From: Pictodentalium vernedei | Taxonomy: Eukaryota; Mollusca; Scaphopoda; Dentaliida; Dentaliidae | Direction: 5' to 3' | Assembly (NCBI GenBank): GCA_031216915.1 | Contig: CM062294.1 | Span: 393,567,217 to 393,631,216 of the forward strand | DNA length: 64,000 nt | Shown here: piece by piece, positions 12,498 through 25,300 of the stretch | Position numbering within the stretch: the first letter of the stretch is position 1 | Layout of the letters: the number at the start of each line of letters is the position of its first letter | Notes under the pieces: generated by a model | The model's input: the letters and a program-made list of their open reading frames with translations, nothing else | The model's database searches: none | Told to the model about the DNA's origin: nothing | Made by a program: the position numbers and the translations under genes

Positions 12498-13390
12498 GTT
12501 TGGCCCTTCATCAGTTAACATCTGACTGATCTTTGTGCTTATAAATCTCAGTTTAAATGATGCCAGACACATAAATATTAGTGAAATGGTGATTCTAAGG
12601 AGGATAGAGATAGAGGAGAGGAAAAGAATGTGTGACAGAATATTATCAGGGCTGTAACTTAAAATTTTTTAATGAAATTATGTTAAGTTACCTATTTTCA
12701 AGGCAGCAGCCATTTTGTTGTCATTCTGATTATTTAGTTACACTGTTTTTTAAGTGTTTTCCTCTCTCCCTGTCCTTTAAGTTCCCCCTTGCTATTCTCC
12801 CATGCTTTTGGCATAGTTTTTGTAATTATTATTACTAAATTTTCTTGGGAGTTTTAGCTGAATAACAGAATGAATTCTGTTCTTTCCCCATGTTTACGTC
12901 TTCACCTACGGGTGGTTAGGCGTTGTGTTCTGCATCTACCATCTGATGTTCTGCAGTTTCTTCCCTGGAAGTCTCTGTTTTGCATCAGATAGTGTATTTT
13001 TGGTAACTGATTTCGGGCCTGGATGCCTGGAGTCTTATTTTAGTGTTTTTACACTCATTGTTTACATTTACAACAGCCCTCTGTGTGAGGGGGGGATTTC
13101 TAAAAAATAATATCTTGATGTTATTTTAATCATAACTAGATACATTATTATTGTTCGTAAGTGTTGAATAAATTGTTTAAAATATTTTTAAAATTTTTGT
13201 CCACACTTAGGCTTGGGATCCATTGGGGCTCAACGTTACTTTTCAGAAACTTGGGCTGTTCTGAAAAAATATTTTTTCAAAATATTTTGATTTCAATTAT
13301 TTTTTCTATATTAATGGATCATATTATTATTATGTATTTTGATTGCCAGGGGTTAGTGCGAGTACCAGGACTTGTTTTCTTTTCACATTG
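12498..13390 (+). other. 5' leader of DIRS copy 2, non-coding
   Basis: It is closely related to 61551-62440 of copy 4 and more distantly to 45291-46170 of copy 3. Open frames here are AT-rich with no conserved protein. It presumably contains promoter and packaging signals, but none can be pinpointed. Confidence 0.6.
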
Positions 13391-16282
13391 AAAGGATATT
13401 GATCAATTGTTTTAAGAGGAAGTCTTCCTCTGACTTTATTATCATTCTATATGTGGTCAGTGTACTCGCATTAACTCCTGTTCTGTATCGTATGATTTCG
13501 ATGACAATATGGGAAGCGTATGTCACGGTATGTTGTTGGGGATTTGGACACTCCGGTCCTTTCCCCGCAGGGTCACTCTACTTTATCAATTTCTATTTCA
13601 GACGATCAAGATTAGGGTGATGTATCTGTGATGTCTTCCAACAGTGTGCCTCCGTCGTCACAATTAATGAAGGGCTAGCGGAAAAGTGCTCATGTAAATA
13701 CGCCAATTGCCTAAGAGGACCCTAGTAGGTTCGACGGCCTTTGACGTCCGCTAGCTCGCCCGGTGTAGCGTCCATTCACCGAATGGTTCGGCAGCCGGGT
13801 TCGTCCGTTGCGGTCTAGAAGGAATTTTGGGGTGATGCGAGCACTATAAATTAACCTAATGCACACCCAGTGACGGCGGATCGGAGGGAGAACGCAGGAA
13901 GCCTTTTAGTCCGGTTCATAGCTCGTTCCGGTCCATCCGGACGGCAAGCGAGAGAGGCCCCTCTCTCGTTCAACAACATCTGGCCCCAGATGTTGTGGTA
14001 CAATTGTGTCGCAAGCGGAGCATACGTCCGTCGCTCGGGACGCTCCGTTGTATAGGCAGTCCGCTGAGACTGCTAAGGCTTCCTCTTCTCGTCAGCGCAC
14101 ACGACCGCACCTTGGCTGCGTGACCGCCGATATATTACCAGCTTCGCCGATCAAGGATTCTTCGGCGACCAGGTCACACCATCCGGTAGCCAGGGACACG
14201 AGGCCTGCAGACTCCGGACGTTCGCATAGGAAGTGTGCGGGAGTCAACGTACACGGAGCTTCCGGCGGCAATGCATCGTAAGACCGCTACTGCACAGGCC
14301 TCGGGAACGGACGTGCTTTCCTTAATAGCACAGTTTATCGCAGCATCCCAGCATCAACTGAATCTGTCGGATATATTTTATCCGACGATGCTGGGTCGGG
14401 ACGCTCCGCGGAAGCGGTTACGGACGTCCGAAAGTTTCATCCGGTCCGACGGGATACCGAAAGGGATTCGGAGGATTTCGAGCTTTCCCTTTCGGAACAA
14501 CATATGCTGTTGTGTACGTCATCTGACTTGGTCTTCTACAGCTTCTTTCGTCGGACCAGAATGCTGCGATGCCGGATAAGAAACTGATAGCGTCGGTGGA
14601 CTTAGAAATTTTTGGTTCGGTTCAGGGACATCGTCCCTCAGTTCCGACATAGTCCAATAATGTCACACAAACTTTCGAATTATTGAACGACGCTATATAT
14701 ATTATTATTTTATGCTTGCTAACCAAGCATTTCTGGTTTCTTGTTCGAAGAGTTATGGAGATGTCTTTCAAAAGTGTGCCTCTGTCGTCATAGTTAATGA
14801 AGAGTTAGCGGCAATAAGTGCTCATGGAATATGTCTATCGCCTACGGAGTGACATTCGCTAGCTCTCCCGGTGTAGCGTACATTCATCGAATGGTTCGGC
14901 TGCCGGGTTCGTCCGTTGCGGTCTAGGAAGGAGATTTGGGTGATGCGAGCACTTTAATTACTTTAGTACTCACCCAGTGACGGCAGATTGAGGACAGATC
15001 GGAGGAAGCCTGTTAGTCCGGTCCCTCTCTCACCCAACAACATAGGGGACCGCATGTTGTGGTTCAGATATTTTACATTCGGAGCATATGTCCGTTGGTC
15101 GGGACGCTCCGTTATATTGACAGTCCGAGAGACTGTCTTTAATGCTTCCTCATCCTCACAGCAGGGCACACGACCGCACATTGGCTACATGACCTCGAGT
15201 ATCCGATCAGTTTCGGCATTCAGTGATTCCACGGCGAATAGGTCGCGCCATCCGGTAGCCAAGGGACACGAGGCCTATACACTCCGTTCGCTCGCATATT
15301 CGTAGTATGCACGGGGTAACAATCACGGAGCTTCCAGCGGCAATGCATCGTAAGACCGCTTCTCCTCAGGCCTCAGTGACGGACGTGCTATCCGAGTTAG
15401 CACAGTTGTTTCGCAGCATCCCAGCAATTGATAGTTTCTCGGTCGAATCAGAAATTATCCGACGGCGCTGGGTCGGTGCGGTCCGCGGTTGCATCAGGTA
15501 CGGACGACCGAACGCTTTATAGGGTCCGACAGGATGGCGAAAGGGATTCGAAAGATTTAGAGTTTTCCCTTTAGTAGTATCGGAAGATGCCTTTCATATC
15601 TTCTGGCATTATCTTCCAGTGATTATTATTTCGGACTTCATTGCTGCGATCTTGGATAAGAGACTTATAGCGTCATTGGACTCGGATTTTTCGATCGGTT
15701 CAGGGACATTGTCCCTGACTTACCGACGCAGTCCAATATTGTCATTACAACATGTGTTTTATTTTTCGACGCTATATATATATATATACAAGCCTGCTAC
15801 TAAGCATGATAGTTTAGTTTCTTGTCCGCGTTGCTCATTTCTGCCATTTTATCATTTATACAAATAGTTTATTTTGGCAGAGCAGGGCATACCGAGAGTT
15901 CATATGCGTCTAGACGGTGTGATTAAAGACTGCATATATTCTTTTTCGCCGTTTATGTCTTTTCCAATTTCAATGTTGGGAACGACATTATGTATAGTAG
16001 ACTTAACTTAGACGCTTTATTATACGTAATCCACCTTACTGAGGCGTTATCATTACGTCTTCAAGAAAAGATTTATGGGATATTATTCTCAATGTAATTT
16101 CTTTTGAGGGCAGTAGTTTGTTCACGTATAACTCCGCCCTTCAGTGGCTGATTGGAGTTAGTTAGACGTGACGCAGCCCTAGCTACATCCACACGCGTGG
16201 ATAGTAAGGTTAAGAACTCTCTCAGAGTCGCTTCGTTCTCGGAGGAGCTTCTCTTCGACGGCAACTTTTCGGCAATCCATGA
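13391..16282 (+). pseudogene. Degenerate gag (ORF1) of DIRS copy 2 with internal tandem duplication
   Basis: At the position of the copy 3 start codon the ATG has become TTG, and the cysteine-rich N-terminus is broken by stops and shifts (13396-13560). A ~1.14 kb stretch is present twice: about 13617-14755 and 14756-15880. Both start with GTGTGCCTCYGTCGTCA, pass through GATGCGAGCACT and end with TTTCTTGTYCG. The units have diverged clearly, so the duplication is old. After the second unit, a gag middle region (15880-16280) resembles the second-family gag but is frame-broken. The region ends at the reverse transcriptase deletion junction. Confidence 0.8.
13617..15880 (+). repeat. Tandem duplication of ~1.14 kb inside gag of DIRS copy 2
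   Basis: Landmarks recur at a constant offset: GTAGCGTCCATTCACCGAATG (13768) versus its diverged form (14873), and GGACGTGCT near 14317 and 15383. Copies 1 and 4 show the same duplication. Confidence 0.85.
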
Positions 16283-18185
16283 ATTGCTCGATTTACACGT
16301 TCTCTTGTCTATCTAGTGTTACAAGAGATTCAGACTGGGGCAAATATTCGGTGGTTGACTCAGAGAGTGCCGCCGCAGTTGCCGGACCCGAGTGTGGCTG
16401 TTATGACGGTTGCCAGTCAAACAGATTGGGATATAATACTGATCCCTACGGATTCGAAGTGCCAGGGTCTTTGGGTTCCGCAGTCTTTTAGCAATCAGTT
16501 TTCTTCCGCGGAATAATGTTTTTTAGGCTTGCTTTATGTCATTGCATGAACATTATTCAGAAACGCATGCCCAAATTCCTGTCCTTTAATTCGACAGTAG
16601 TGGCGTATCTCCGGAACCAGGGAGGCACTCTTTAGTTTCCGTTATTCAATTTAATGGAAAGAATCCGTCTGTTGGTTATAGTACACCAAGTTCAGTTTTG
16701 GTCCGTCATATTCCGGGTCGTCTGATTGTTTTATCGGACTCCCGTTCTCTTACGGGTCGCTTGTTGCTGTCAGAATGGACTCTCAACAAACAAGTATTCA
16801 ATCAGATTTGCTATCTATGGGAGCGCCCAATGATGATTTATTTATGACACAGCTTGCTAATCAATTGCAGACGTATGTGTTGGCTTGTCCAGATCTCTGA
16901 GCTAATATTGTTAACGCTCTATTGATCTATAGGACGGAATGATAGGATACGCGTATCCTCCGGCGCTGTTGTTTTGGCAGGTATTGCTAAGATAAACAAC
17001 CACAATACTTTTCTGTTGATAGCATCTCTATCTTCACAGAGATCATGAGTAATTTACTCTCTTGTCTACTGTGGGTCTTAACGTGAAATCTTCCTCTATG
17101 TGAGGATCTTTTTCACTGGGTAAATCGTGTCATCTTTATCACAACCAGCAAGGTCGCAACCTTCATGTATTCCGTTGTGTGGTCCGTATTGCATTGTAAG
17201 CACTGTACTGGACGAGCTTTGGACGCGATTTCTTACTATAGGAGATCCTCTTCTTTGCTATTCTATGCGGCTAAAGTGGAGGCTCTTCCGTCGTGGTGTA
17301 GAGATCATTATGTTCATATTGTTGATCCCTCCATACTACTCATTGCTATTTTTTTGTATACTTGTTTCACAAGATCTACTGCAGCCTGTTATTATTTAGG
17401 TTATAGGTTTATGTTACCTCATACCTATGCACTCTACGATAGTTTACAATTGAGTCTTTTGTCTCTTTATCTAAGTCAGTTAGTAACTTTTTGATAAATA
17501 GACTTAGAATCTTTAGATTAAATTCCTATACGGATTTTAACTTCGGTTCTTATTTAGCTAAGTAATAATTTGAGCCTCTGGAAACAGTAGTTTTCAAATT
17601 CTGACCTTTTAGACAGTAATTCTGTTGGTTTCTCTTTTACTGTAGAGTCAGTGAGTTTCATGCACTATCGATGCATGATTTTCACTTTCATAGTTTCGGA
17701 ATCAATACTTCCGTTACTATTTAGGTTGGATTGTTGCATAAGAGTTAGGCTCCTATTATCCGGAACCTATTATTTTAAGGTCCTTCCGTCTTCGTATGGG
17801 CATAGGCCTTTACTCTTTCCGGGTACAGTTTATGTATTTATAAACAGATATCTGTTTATTACTATGGGCGTAAGCTTCTTCTGTCTTTGATGTCTTGTAG
17901 AAGGACGTTACGCTCCATTTTATTGTTAATGGATTCTATTAACTATTGGTACTGCTTATGGTATATCATTGACTTAGCAGTTGTGCTTAAGATTTCGGCT
18001 CATGAAGTAAGAGTTCTTCTACTTCTTGGGCTTACATTAATAGTGTCGCTATTATAGATTTTTGAAGGCCGCTCATTGCGCTCAGCCATCCACATTCATG
18101 AATTTTATCTCAGAAATATCGAGTCCATTTCTGGAGGCCTCTTTTGTTAGGTCTATTATCTACTGCTCAGAATGTCATTACTTAA
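16283..18185 (+). pseudogene. Pol remnant of DIRS copy 2 lacking the reverse transcriptase core
   Basis: Alignment by eye to the intact pol of copy 3 starts near its residue 350. About 1.05 kb encoding fingers, palm and YLDD motif is absent. What remains is RNase H (near 16320-16500, then the HIPGRL motif near 16700), the DLFAT methyltransferase-like stretch (near 16810-16980), and a tyrosine recombinase with the HEVR box near 18000. Stops and shifts occur throughout, for example in the stretch 17127-17494, which can be followed only by changing frame. No functional protein is possible from this copy. Confidence 0.82.
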
Positions 18186-18281
18186 CAGTTGCTACTATAG
18201 CTAGGTAGGCTGTCTGTTTCGGCAGTGTCTCCGTTCGGCTGCCCTCTTCGCTCTGGGCTATTTGACCCAGGGCAAGAAAAA

Positions 18282-18296
18282 GGGGGGGGGGGGGGG
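18282..18296 (+). repeat. 15-G homopolymer in DIRS 3' region
   Basis: Fifteen G followed by AGGG, at the same relative place as the 19-G runs of copies 1 and 3. Confidence 0.9.
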
Positions 18297-18772
18297 AGGG
18301 TGTTCCCTTGGGTCACCTGTTTTACTATGAAAACAAGGGGATACCTCCTCCGGAGTTAGTAATTCTGAGCTGTTATTGGGATGGTTGTTTAGTGAGAAGT
18401 TTAGGTTTTTAAAATTCATTCAAGTCTTAGTTTTTAAAGTATAGCTTTTGAATATTGCATATGTCAACGGACATGATTATGCAATTCTCAGACACTTTTA
18501 GGAGTAAAAGAGTCTCTATTCTCTAGACTTACTTTATTTATTGGCTTACTTTAAAAATTATTAGTATAAGGATTATATTGGATATTAATAGAGTACATGG
18601 ATGTATGAAGCTCAATTTTGGAAGGGGTTGTATCTTTCTAATTTATCATAAATAAGAAAGATACATGTAAGGCCTATTACTTCTTTTTCCCTACAGGGGA
18701 TGACTCTATTTTATTTTATTGAGCGTATTCCATTTTGCTCTATGTCCTTGGCCCTCCAGCCTTTTTACTATT

Positions 18773-18861
18773 CAGCTATGTCTGGGTCATTGGTACAGTA
18801 TAAAAATGTTAAAAAATTTATAGTAATTTATATATTTTTTATACTTACCAATGACCCAGAC
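18773..18861 (+). repeat. Internal complementary region (ICR) of DIRS copy 2
   Basis: The left half is the reverse complement of 12295-12329. The right half is the reverse complement of 19110-19163. It is preceded by GGCCCTCCAGCC and followed by GGCCCTCCC, both conserved in other copies. Confidence 0.93.
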
Positions 18862-18934
18862 GGGGATGGCCCTCCCAGGAGTTGGGAACTCTTGCCTCCC
18901 CGCTGAGTACATAGCGCTTACCAGGCACTGGTTA

Positions 18935-19163
18935 TTAGAATGATTAATGGCGCCAATTTCGGAACGTCCTTGACACTGCGCATGCGCAGTAGGGACGAAG
19001 TGTGGAGGGCCTTTCAGGACATGTTTTCTTTAGTTTTAGATGCAAATTTTGGGGATTGGGGGGCAAAATTTGTGTTTGGCCTTATATTTTAAGAGTTAGC
19101 ACCAGCTATGTCTGGGTCATTGGTAAGTATAAAAAATATATAAATTACTATAAATTTTTTAAC
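18935..19163 (+). repeat. Right inverted terminal repeat of DIRS copy 2
   Basis: It is the inverted counterpart of 12295-12497, with the 16-base palindrome at 18975-18990 and the outward-facing GGTAAGTAT tip near 19122. Confidence 0.92.
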
Positions 19164-20972
19164 TTTCCTAAGTAAATATACTTCCGTATATATTACTAGA
19201 CTTTAATTCGATTTCATTCAACACTCTAAAATTAAATAACTTTGAAGATTCAAATGAAATGCACAAATCAAAGCTCAGTAACAATAACCAGTATCACTTA
19301 ATTCAACATTGAATTAACTATATCTATTCAGCTATGCAGTTACCTTTCCTCTTAGGATGTTTTCACACAACTCTATACAGCTACAACAGACTCTTAGAAC
19401 ACTTTTACACAGCTTTATACAGCTATAACAGACTGTTAGAATACTTCAACACAGCTTTATACAACAACAACAGACTCTTAGAACACTTTTACACAGCTCT
19501 ATACAGCTATAACAGACTGTTAGAATACTTCAACACAGCTTTATACAACTACAACAGACTCTTAGAATGCTCCTGAAACAACCCAGTCAATCTGATGGTT
19601 TGAATTGCACGGCACTTTTTATAGGGATGTACTTTCACAATTGTTTATGTCACGTGATCAATCATGGGTGGAGCTTCAATAAAATCAATAATTTTGACCC
19701 AAACCTTTTGATTAAATCACCCAAACGTGCACATATATTGATCTATAAAATATGACTGACATTTCAAATACGATATTTCTTTCGTATTGTGTCATTTGGC
19801 TTCAAACTGAATTTCAAATGAAACCCAAACGCAAGAACGGCAGTAATCATGCCAGAAACTGTTTTCTCATAATTCAACTTTCAAAACTTAAAACATTTTT
19901 CGAACTGAATTTCGAATAAAGCATAATGAGGTATTGCCAAATATTGATAGTTTCCTACTTTTCCCAGTTGATAGAAAATATTGCTGCAACATCAGTAATT
20001 ACGGATATTGCGTATTATTTATCGATGCAGCGGTCAAAATAATAGTTTTCTAATTTCGAGTTACTCCCGGCCAAATCTCCGTAGTGTTCTGCGACGAAAA
20101 TACAAGACAACTCACATCGTTCAGCGTGTAAATCGTCCTTACACACTTATGTACTCGAGTCTACCCGTGCTACTAGTAATAATGACAAAGGTTACTGTAG
20201 CTGTGGGTTAACACAGCTAAAAAAAAATGTCTGGGTAAAAATACATGTTGGTAATTACACCAAACATCACAGTGTTGAAGCCAAGTTCCTGTGTTAATAT
20301 TTTGTGTTGTTTGGGGAGGGTAAACATTAGCACAACCCGATTTTCTATTTCCAGTGAGAAAAATAAAACCTCCTCACCCATGGGAATCCTGTTAACTAAA
20401 GATAAAAAATTCAAATTCCTATATTTCAAGAAGGACTGGACAAACATTTATTAATTATTTTGAATAACCTTAGAAAGGTTTGAATCAAACAGGCCAAAAC
20501 AATTGCTAATATCTGGCTTATTTATGGTGCTTCATACAAGGATCCCTATTGTAACACGAACCCTATGGAGATTTCTTTTCTAGTTTAGTACCTAACTGTC
20601 ACCCACCTTTACAATACTTTACCTGTTCATTTGTTACAGGCTACGGTCAGTATTTATGTACAGACCTTTACAATAATTTACATGAACCTTTGTTATCTCG
20701 TGATTACCTAGATGTGAGTCATTGCTGTGTCACATACTATACATGCTCATGTTTTACACAAGTTAAACTACAGTGGCATAGACACTCATTTCTAGGTTTT
20801 ATGGTTCAATTTTTCAGGTTTGCCGCAGCAACAGGAACTGAACAGGAAAACAAAAAATGCCTGGCTCTAATCAAATCAAATCAAAGTTTAAAGCTTTGCA
20901 GGACTCCCACCCTTTGCCTCACACAATAAATAACGTTTGCAAAGAAAATTTATTGAATAATCATTTTTTCAT
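19164..20972. other. Spacer containing a 42 bp minisatellite; no gene seen
   Basis: The sequence is AT-rich. Apart from the minisatellite at 19334-19576, no repeat cap, domain or splice-bounded frame could be supported. Confidence 0.5.
19334..19576 (+). repeat. 42 bp minisatellite with an open frame
   Basis: About five tandem units repeat CACAGCTTTATACAGCTA and ACAGACTCTTAGAA. Because the unit is a multiple of three, the frame stays open and reads as a 14-residue repeat (HFYTALYSYNRLLE type). The open frame is likely a by-product of the period and not a gene. Confidence 0.75.
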
Positions 20973-22318
20973 TTTTTATTCCTCGCCAAAATGAAATTTG
21001 CGGGGGATATAGAAACGAGTTCTGTCTTCGTCCATCTCTCTGTCTGTACGTCACAACTTTGAACCTTGATATCTCCGTCAGTGGATGTTGGATTTAAATG
21101 ACCTTTGATTGCTGATAGACCACCATGGGGGAAAGGATATTCACAAGTAACCGGTTTTGTCATTTTTAGCACACCTGACTTTCAGTCAGGAGAGCTATAA
21201 TGATCACTCACTGTCCGTCGTCCATGAACATGGTGTTTGCGTCTTCTCCTCCCAAACCGCTGAACCAATTTAATTGATATTTGAGATAATAGTTTGTTAT
21301 GACATCGCAATTGGATTTTGTTCAAATCAAGTTACCTCGCCCCTTGGTAAGGCCACGCCCAAAAAGTGTGCCTAAATCTTAAAAAATCTTCTTCTCATGA
21401 ACCAGCAGAAGCAGAGACTTGATATTGGGTGTGCAGCTTCCTTTTGAGGTGTAGATTCAGATTTGTTCAAGAGAAGTTTGTGGGGCTATATTTGTCGTTA
21501 TGGGAGGGACGAGAATTTTTGCCACTCCCAAAATTTCTATTTTCCAAACAGAGAGGCAGATTTGAACCAAATTTGATATAAGGGCTTATTGGGTCATAAG
21601 TACTTAATTTATGCCCAAAATTTTTTTCCTGTCGCCCTATGGGAACAACAGGGGCTAAAAATAGAAAAAAATTAAAACACCCATATCTCCAAAACTACAC
21701 GGCACTGAGAATTCTTATTTGGTGTGGAGCTTCCTTAGGACCAACAGAATGGAGTGGTAAAAAAAAATTGCTATCAGTTTTATCATGGGATACTTTTTGG
21801 GGACTTTGAAAAAGTGCTGAGTCAGCATTTTTTAACACTGTAGGTCATGGGAAAAACATTTGACTACTTTTCTCCCAAACCACTGCTCCAAAAGCTTTCA
21901 AATTTCACATATAACATCGAGGAATATTCTTTAAAAATATTCTTCTTCAGATCTACCAATAAAAATCTTTTGATATTTGGTATGCAGCATCCTTGGGGAG
22001 GAGGGGGGGGGGGGGAGAGATTCAAGTTTGTTCAAGCCAAGTCCCTGGGTTCATATTTAGGTTGAAAATTTGGGGTCCCATTGCGGAATTAGAAATTTTG
22101 GATCACAATCTGGAAATTTTTTTTTTTTTTTTATGCGTTTCGGTCAATTTTAAGACAAAAAAAATTTTTTTTTTACATGAAAAATTTAGGGTCTGGGTGG
22201 GACTTAAAAAATTTTGGACCGAAATCCAGAATTTTTTTTTTTTTTCACTGAAAATTTGCAGTCCAGGTGGGACTTGGAGAATTTTGGACCAAAATTCGGA
22301 AATTTTTGTTTTGTTTTT
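20973..22318. repeat. Hairpin-headed repeat bodies
   Basis: Two heads occur: CCTCGCC..GCGGGGG near 20981-21009 and ACCTGACTTTCAGTCAGG at 21172-21192, each followed by GTCYGTC-type sequence. The body from about 21330 matches 6140-6780 (CTTAAAAAATCTTC, GGGCTATATTTGTC, GTGTGAAGCTTCC variants). A longer open stretch at 21993-22409 spans T runs and shows no protein-like composition. Confidence 0.65.
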
Positions 22319-25300
22319 AGCTCACCTGACTGAAAGTCAGGGTGAGCTTTTCTTATCACTCTTTGTCCGTCGTCTGTCGTCCGTCATCCTGCGTGAAGGT
22401 GGTGTTTGAGCCTCTTTCTCCTAAACCACTGGCCACATTTTAATTAAATTTCATGTAAGTAGTGGTTATATAGGGGCATTTTGATTTTTAGCCAAATTAG
22501 TTTTCGGCTCATATTGAGCAGAGGTGTGGCGAAAAAATGGCCAAATTTTTTGAAAATCTTCTTCTAATGAACCACCAGTAGCAGAGACTTGATATGTGGT
22601 ATACAGAGTCCTTTTGAGGTTTAGAATCAAGTTTGTTCAAGAGAAGTTTGTCGGGCATTATTTGCCTTCGTTATGGGAGGGGCAAACATTTTGGCCACGC
22701 CTAAAATTACTATTTTCTGAACCGTGAGGTCGATTTGAACCAAATTTGATATGAGATGATAATGGGTCATAAGTAGTTGATTGATGCAAAAAAAATTTTC
22801 TCATTGCCCCGTGGGAACCTCGGGAGCTAAAAATAGGAAAAACCTTAAAACTGCTATATCTCCAAAACTACACGACACAGAGAATTCTTATTTTGTATAA
22901 AGCTTACTTTTATCCAGTAGAATAGAATGGTTAAAAAAAATCCCTATCGTTTTGATCACAAGGTACTTTTTTCAGGACTTTGAAAAAGTGCTGAGTCAGC
23001 TCTTTTCAACACTGTAGGCAATGGGAAAAACATTAAAAAATCTTCTTCTCCAGATCCAGCAGGCAGAATCTTTTGATATTTGGTATGCAACATTGTGTGG
23101 TGGATCTGATTCAAGTTTGTTCAAATCGGCTTCCTATATTCATATTTGGGCTCATTATAGAAGCTCGAATTCGAACTTAATGCATTTCAGGCAAATTTCT
23201 TAAAAAATCTTCTTCTCCAGATCCAACAGGCAGAATCTTTTGATATTTGGTATGCAACATTGTGGGGTGGATCTGATTCAAGTTTGTTCAAATCGGCCCC
23301 CTGGGTTTATATTTGGGCTCAGTATAGGAGCCCAAATTTGAACTTAGAGCATTTCAGGCAAATTTCTTAAAAAATCTTCTTCTCCAGATCCAGCAGGCAG
23401 AATCTTTTGATATTTGGTATGCAACATTGTGGGGTGGATCTGATGCAAATTTGTTCAAATCGGCTCCCTAGATTCATATTTGGGCTCACTATAGAAGCTC
23501 GAATTCGAACTTAGTGCATTTCAGGCAAATTTCTTCAAAAATCTTCTCCAGATCCAGCAGGCAGAATCTTTTGATATTTGGTATGCAACATTGTAGGGTG
23601 GATCTGATTCAAGTTTGTTCAAATTGGCTTCCTAGATTCATATTTGGGCTCACTATAGAAGCTCGAATTCGAACTTAGTGCATTTCAGGCAAATTTCTTA
23701 AAAAATCTTCTTCTCCAGATCCAGCAGGCAGAATCTTTTGATATTTGGTATGCAACATTGTGGGGTGGATCTGATTCAAGTTTGTTCAAATCGGCCCCCT
23801 GGGTTTATATTTGGGCTCAGTATAGGAGCCCAAATTTGAACTTAGTGCATTTTAGGCAAATTTCTTAAAAAATCTTCTTCTCCAGATCCAGCAGGCAGAA
23901 TCTTTTGATATTTGATAAGCAACATTGTGTGGTGGATCTGATTCAAGTTTGTTCAAATCGGCCCCCCTGGGTTTATATTTGGGCTCAGTATAGGAGCCCA
24001 AATTTGAACTTAGTGTATTTCAGGCAAATTTCTTTAAAAATATTCTTCTGCAGATCAAATTTGTTCAAATCGGCTCCCTAGATTCATATTGTAGTTCACT
24101 ATAGAAGCTCGAATTCGAACTTAGTGCATTTCAGGCAAATTTCTTAAAAAATCTTCTTTTCTAGATCCAGCAGGCAGAATCTTTTGATATTTGGTATGCA
24201 ACATTGTGGGGTGGATCTGATTCAAGTTTGTTCAAATCGGCCCCCTGGGTTTATATTTGGGCTCAGTATAGGAACCCAAATGTGAACTTAGTGCATTTCA
24301 GGCAAATTTCTTTGAAAATCTTCTTCTCAAGATCCAGCAGGCAGAATCTTTTGATATTCAGTATGCACCATGCTTGGGGGGGGGGGGGGGGGGGGGGGGA
24401 TTCAAGTTTGTTCAAGCCAAGTCCCTGGGTTCATATTTGGGCTCAATATGGTAGCCCGAATTATAACTTAGTTCAAACTGAGGAATTTTCTTTCAAAATC
24501 TTCTTCTTCAGATCCAGTAGTCGGAATGTTTCGATATTTGGTATGCAGCATTCTTAGGGGGGTGAGATTTAAGTTTGTTCAAGCCATGTCCCTAGGTCCA
24601 TATTTGGACTCACTGTGGGAGCCCGAATGATAACTTAGTTCAAAATGAGGAATTTTCTTTAAAAATCTTCTTCAGATCCATCAGTCGGAATGTTTAGATA
24701 TTTGGTATGCAGCATCCTTAGGGGGTGAGATTCAAGTTTGTTCAAGCCATGCCCCTAGGTCCATATTTGGACTCACTGTGGGAGCTCGAATTGTAACTTA
24801 GTTCAAAATGAGGAATTTTCTTTAAAAATCTTCTTCTTCAGATCCAGCGGTCAGAATGTTTTGATATTTGGTGTGCAGCATCCTTAGGGGGATAGGATTC
24901 AAGTTTGTTAAAGCCAAGTCCCTGAGTTCATATATGGGCTCCCTGTGGGACCCTGAATTATAACTTAGTTCAATATGAGGAATATTCTTTAAAAATCTTC
25001 TTTTTTTTAGATCCACTGGTCAGAATCTTTGGATATTTGGTGTAAGCTTTTCTTAGGACCATATGCAACTTGTTGAAATCAATTCTCTGGGTTGATATTT
25101 AGGCTACCATGTTGGGGCCTCATGTTTATGTGTTTCGGTAAATTTTAAGACAAAAAAATTTATTTTTTTTTACACTGAAAATTTGGGGTCGGGGTGGGAC
25201 TTCGAAAATTTTTGACCAAAATCCAGAATTTTTTTTGTTGTTTTTTATGTGTTTCGGTCAAGTTTAGGACAAAAAGAATATTATTTTTTTTACACTGAAA

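Larger units (their letters stand above)
12295..19163 (+). mobile_element. DIRS-type retrotransposon copy 2, complete but defective (~6.9 kb)
   Basis: Both ends are present. The left tip is ATTTTTATACTGTACCAATG and the right tip runs through GGTAAGTAT to TTTTTTAAC. Terminal repeats are inverted, about 200 bp, and an ICR at 18773-18861 matches both tips. There is no obvious target-site duplication, as expected for recombinase-mediated insertion. Inside are a dead gag with a ~1.14 kb tandem duplication, a pol missing the reverse transcriptase core, and dead RNase H, methyltransferase-like and recombinase remnants. The contrast between ruined frames and clean cis-acting ends suggests movement by proteins supplied in trans. 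Its flanks differ from those of copies 1 and 4, so it is a separate insertion and not a segmental duplicate. Confidence 0.92.

Noticed and set aside
1..19163. Segmental duplication joining copies 1 and 2
   Set aside because: Homology stops exactly at the element ends; flanks (TTTCCGGACC versus TTTCCTAAG) are otherwise different.
21993..22409. 138-codon open frame
   Set aside because: It spans T and A runs within interspersed repeats, has biased Phe/Lys composition and no domain.
24204..24557. 117-codon open frame across the 167 bp array
   Set aside because: The frame follows satellite units and a poly-G stretch; the translated repeats only mirror the DNA repeats.
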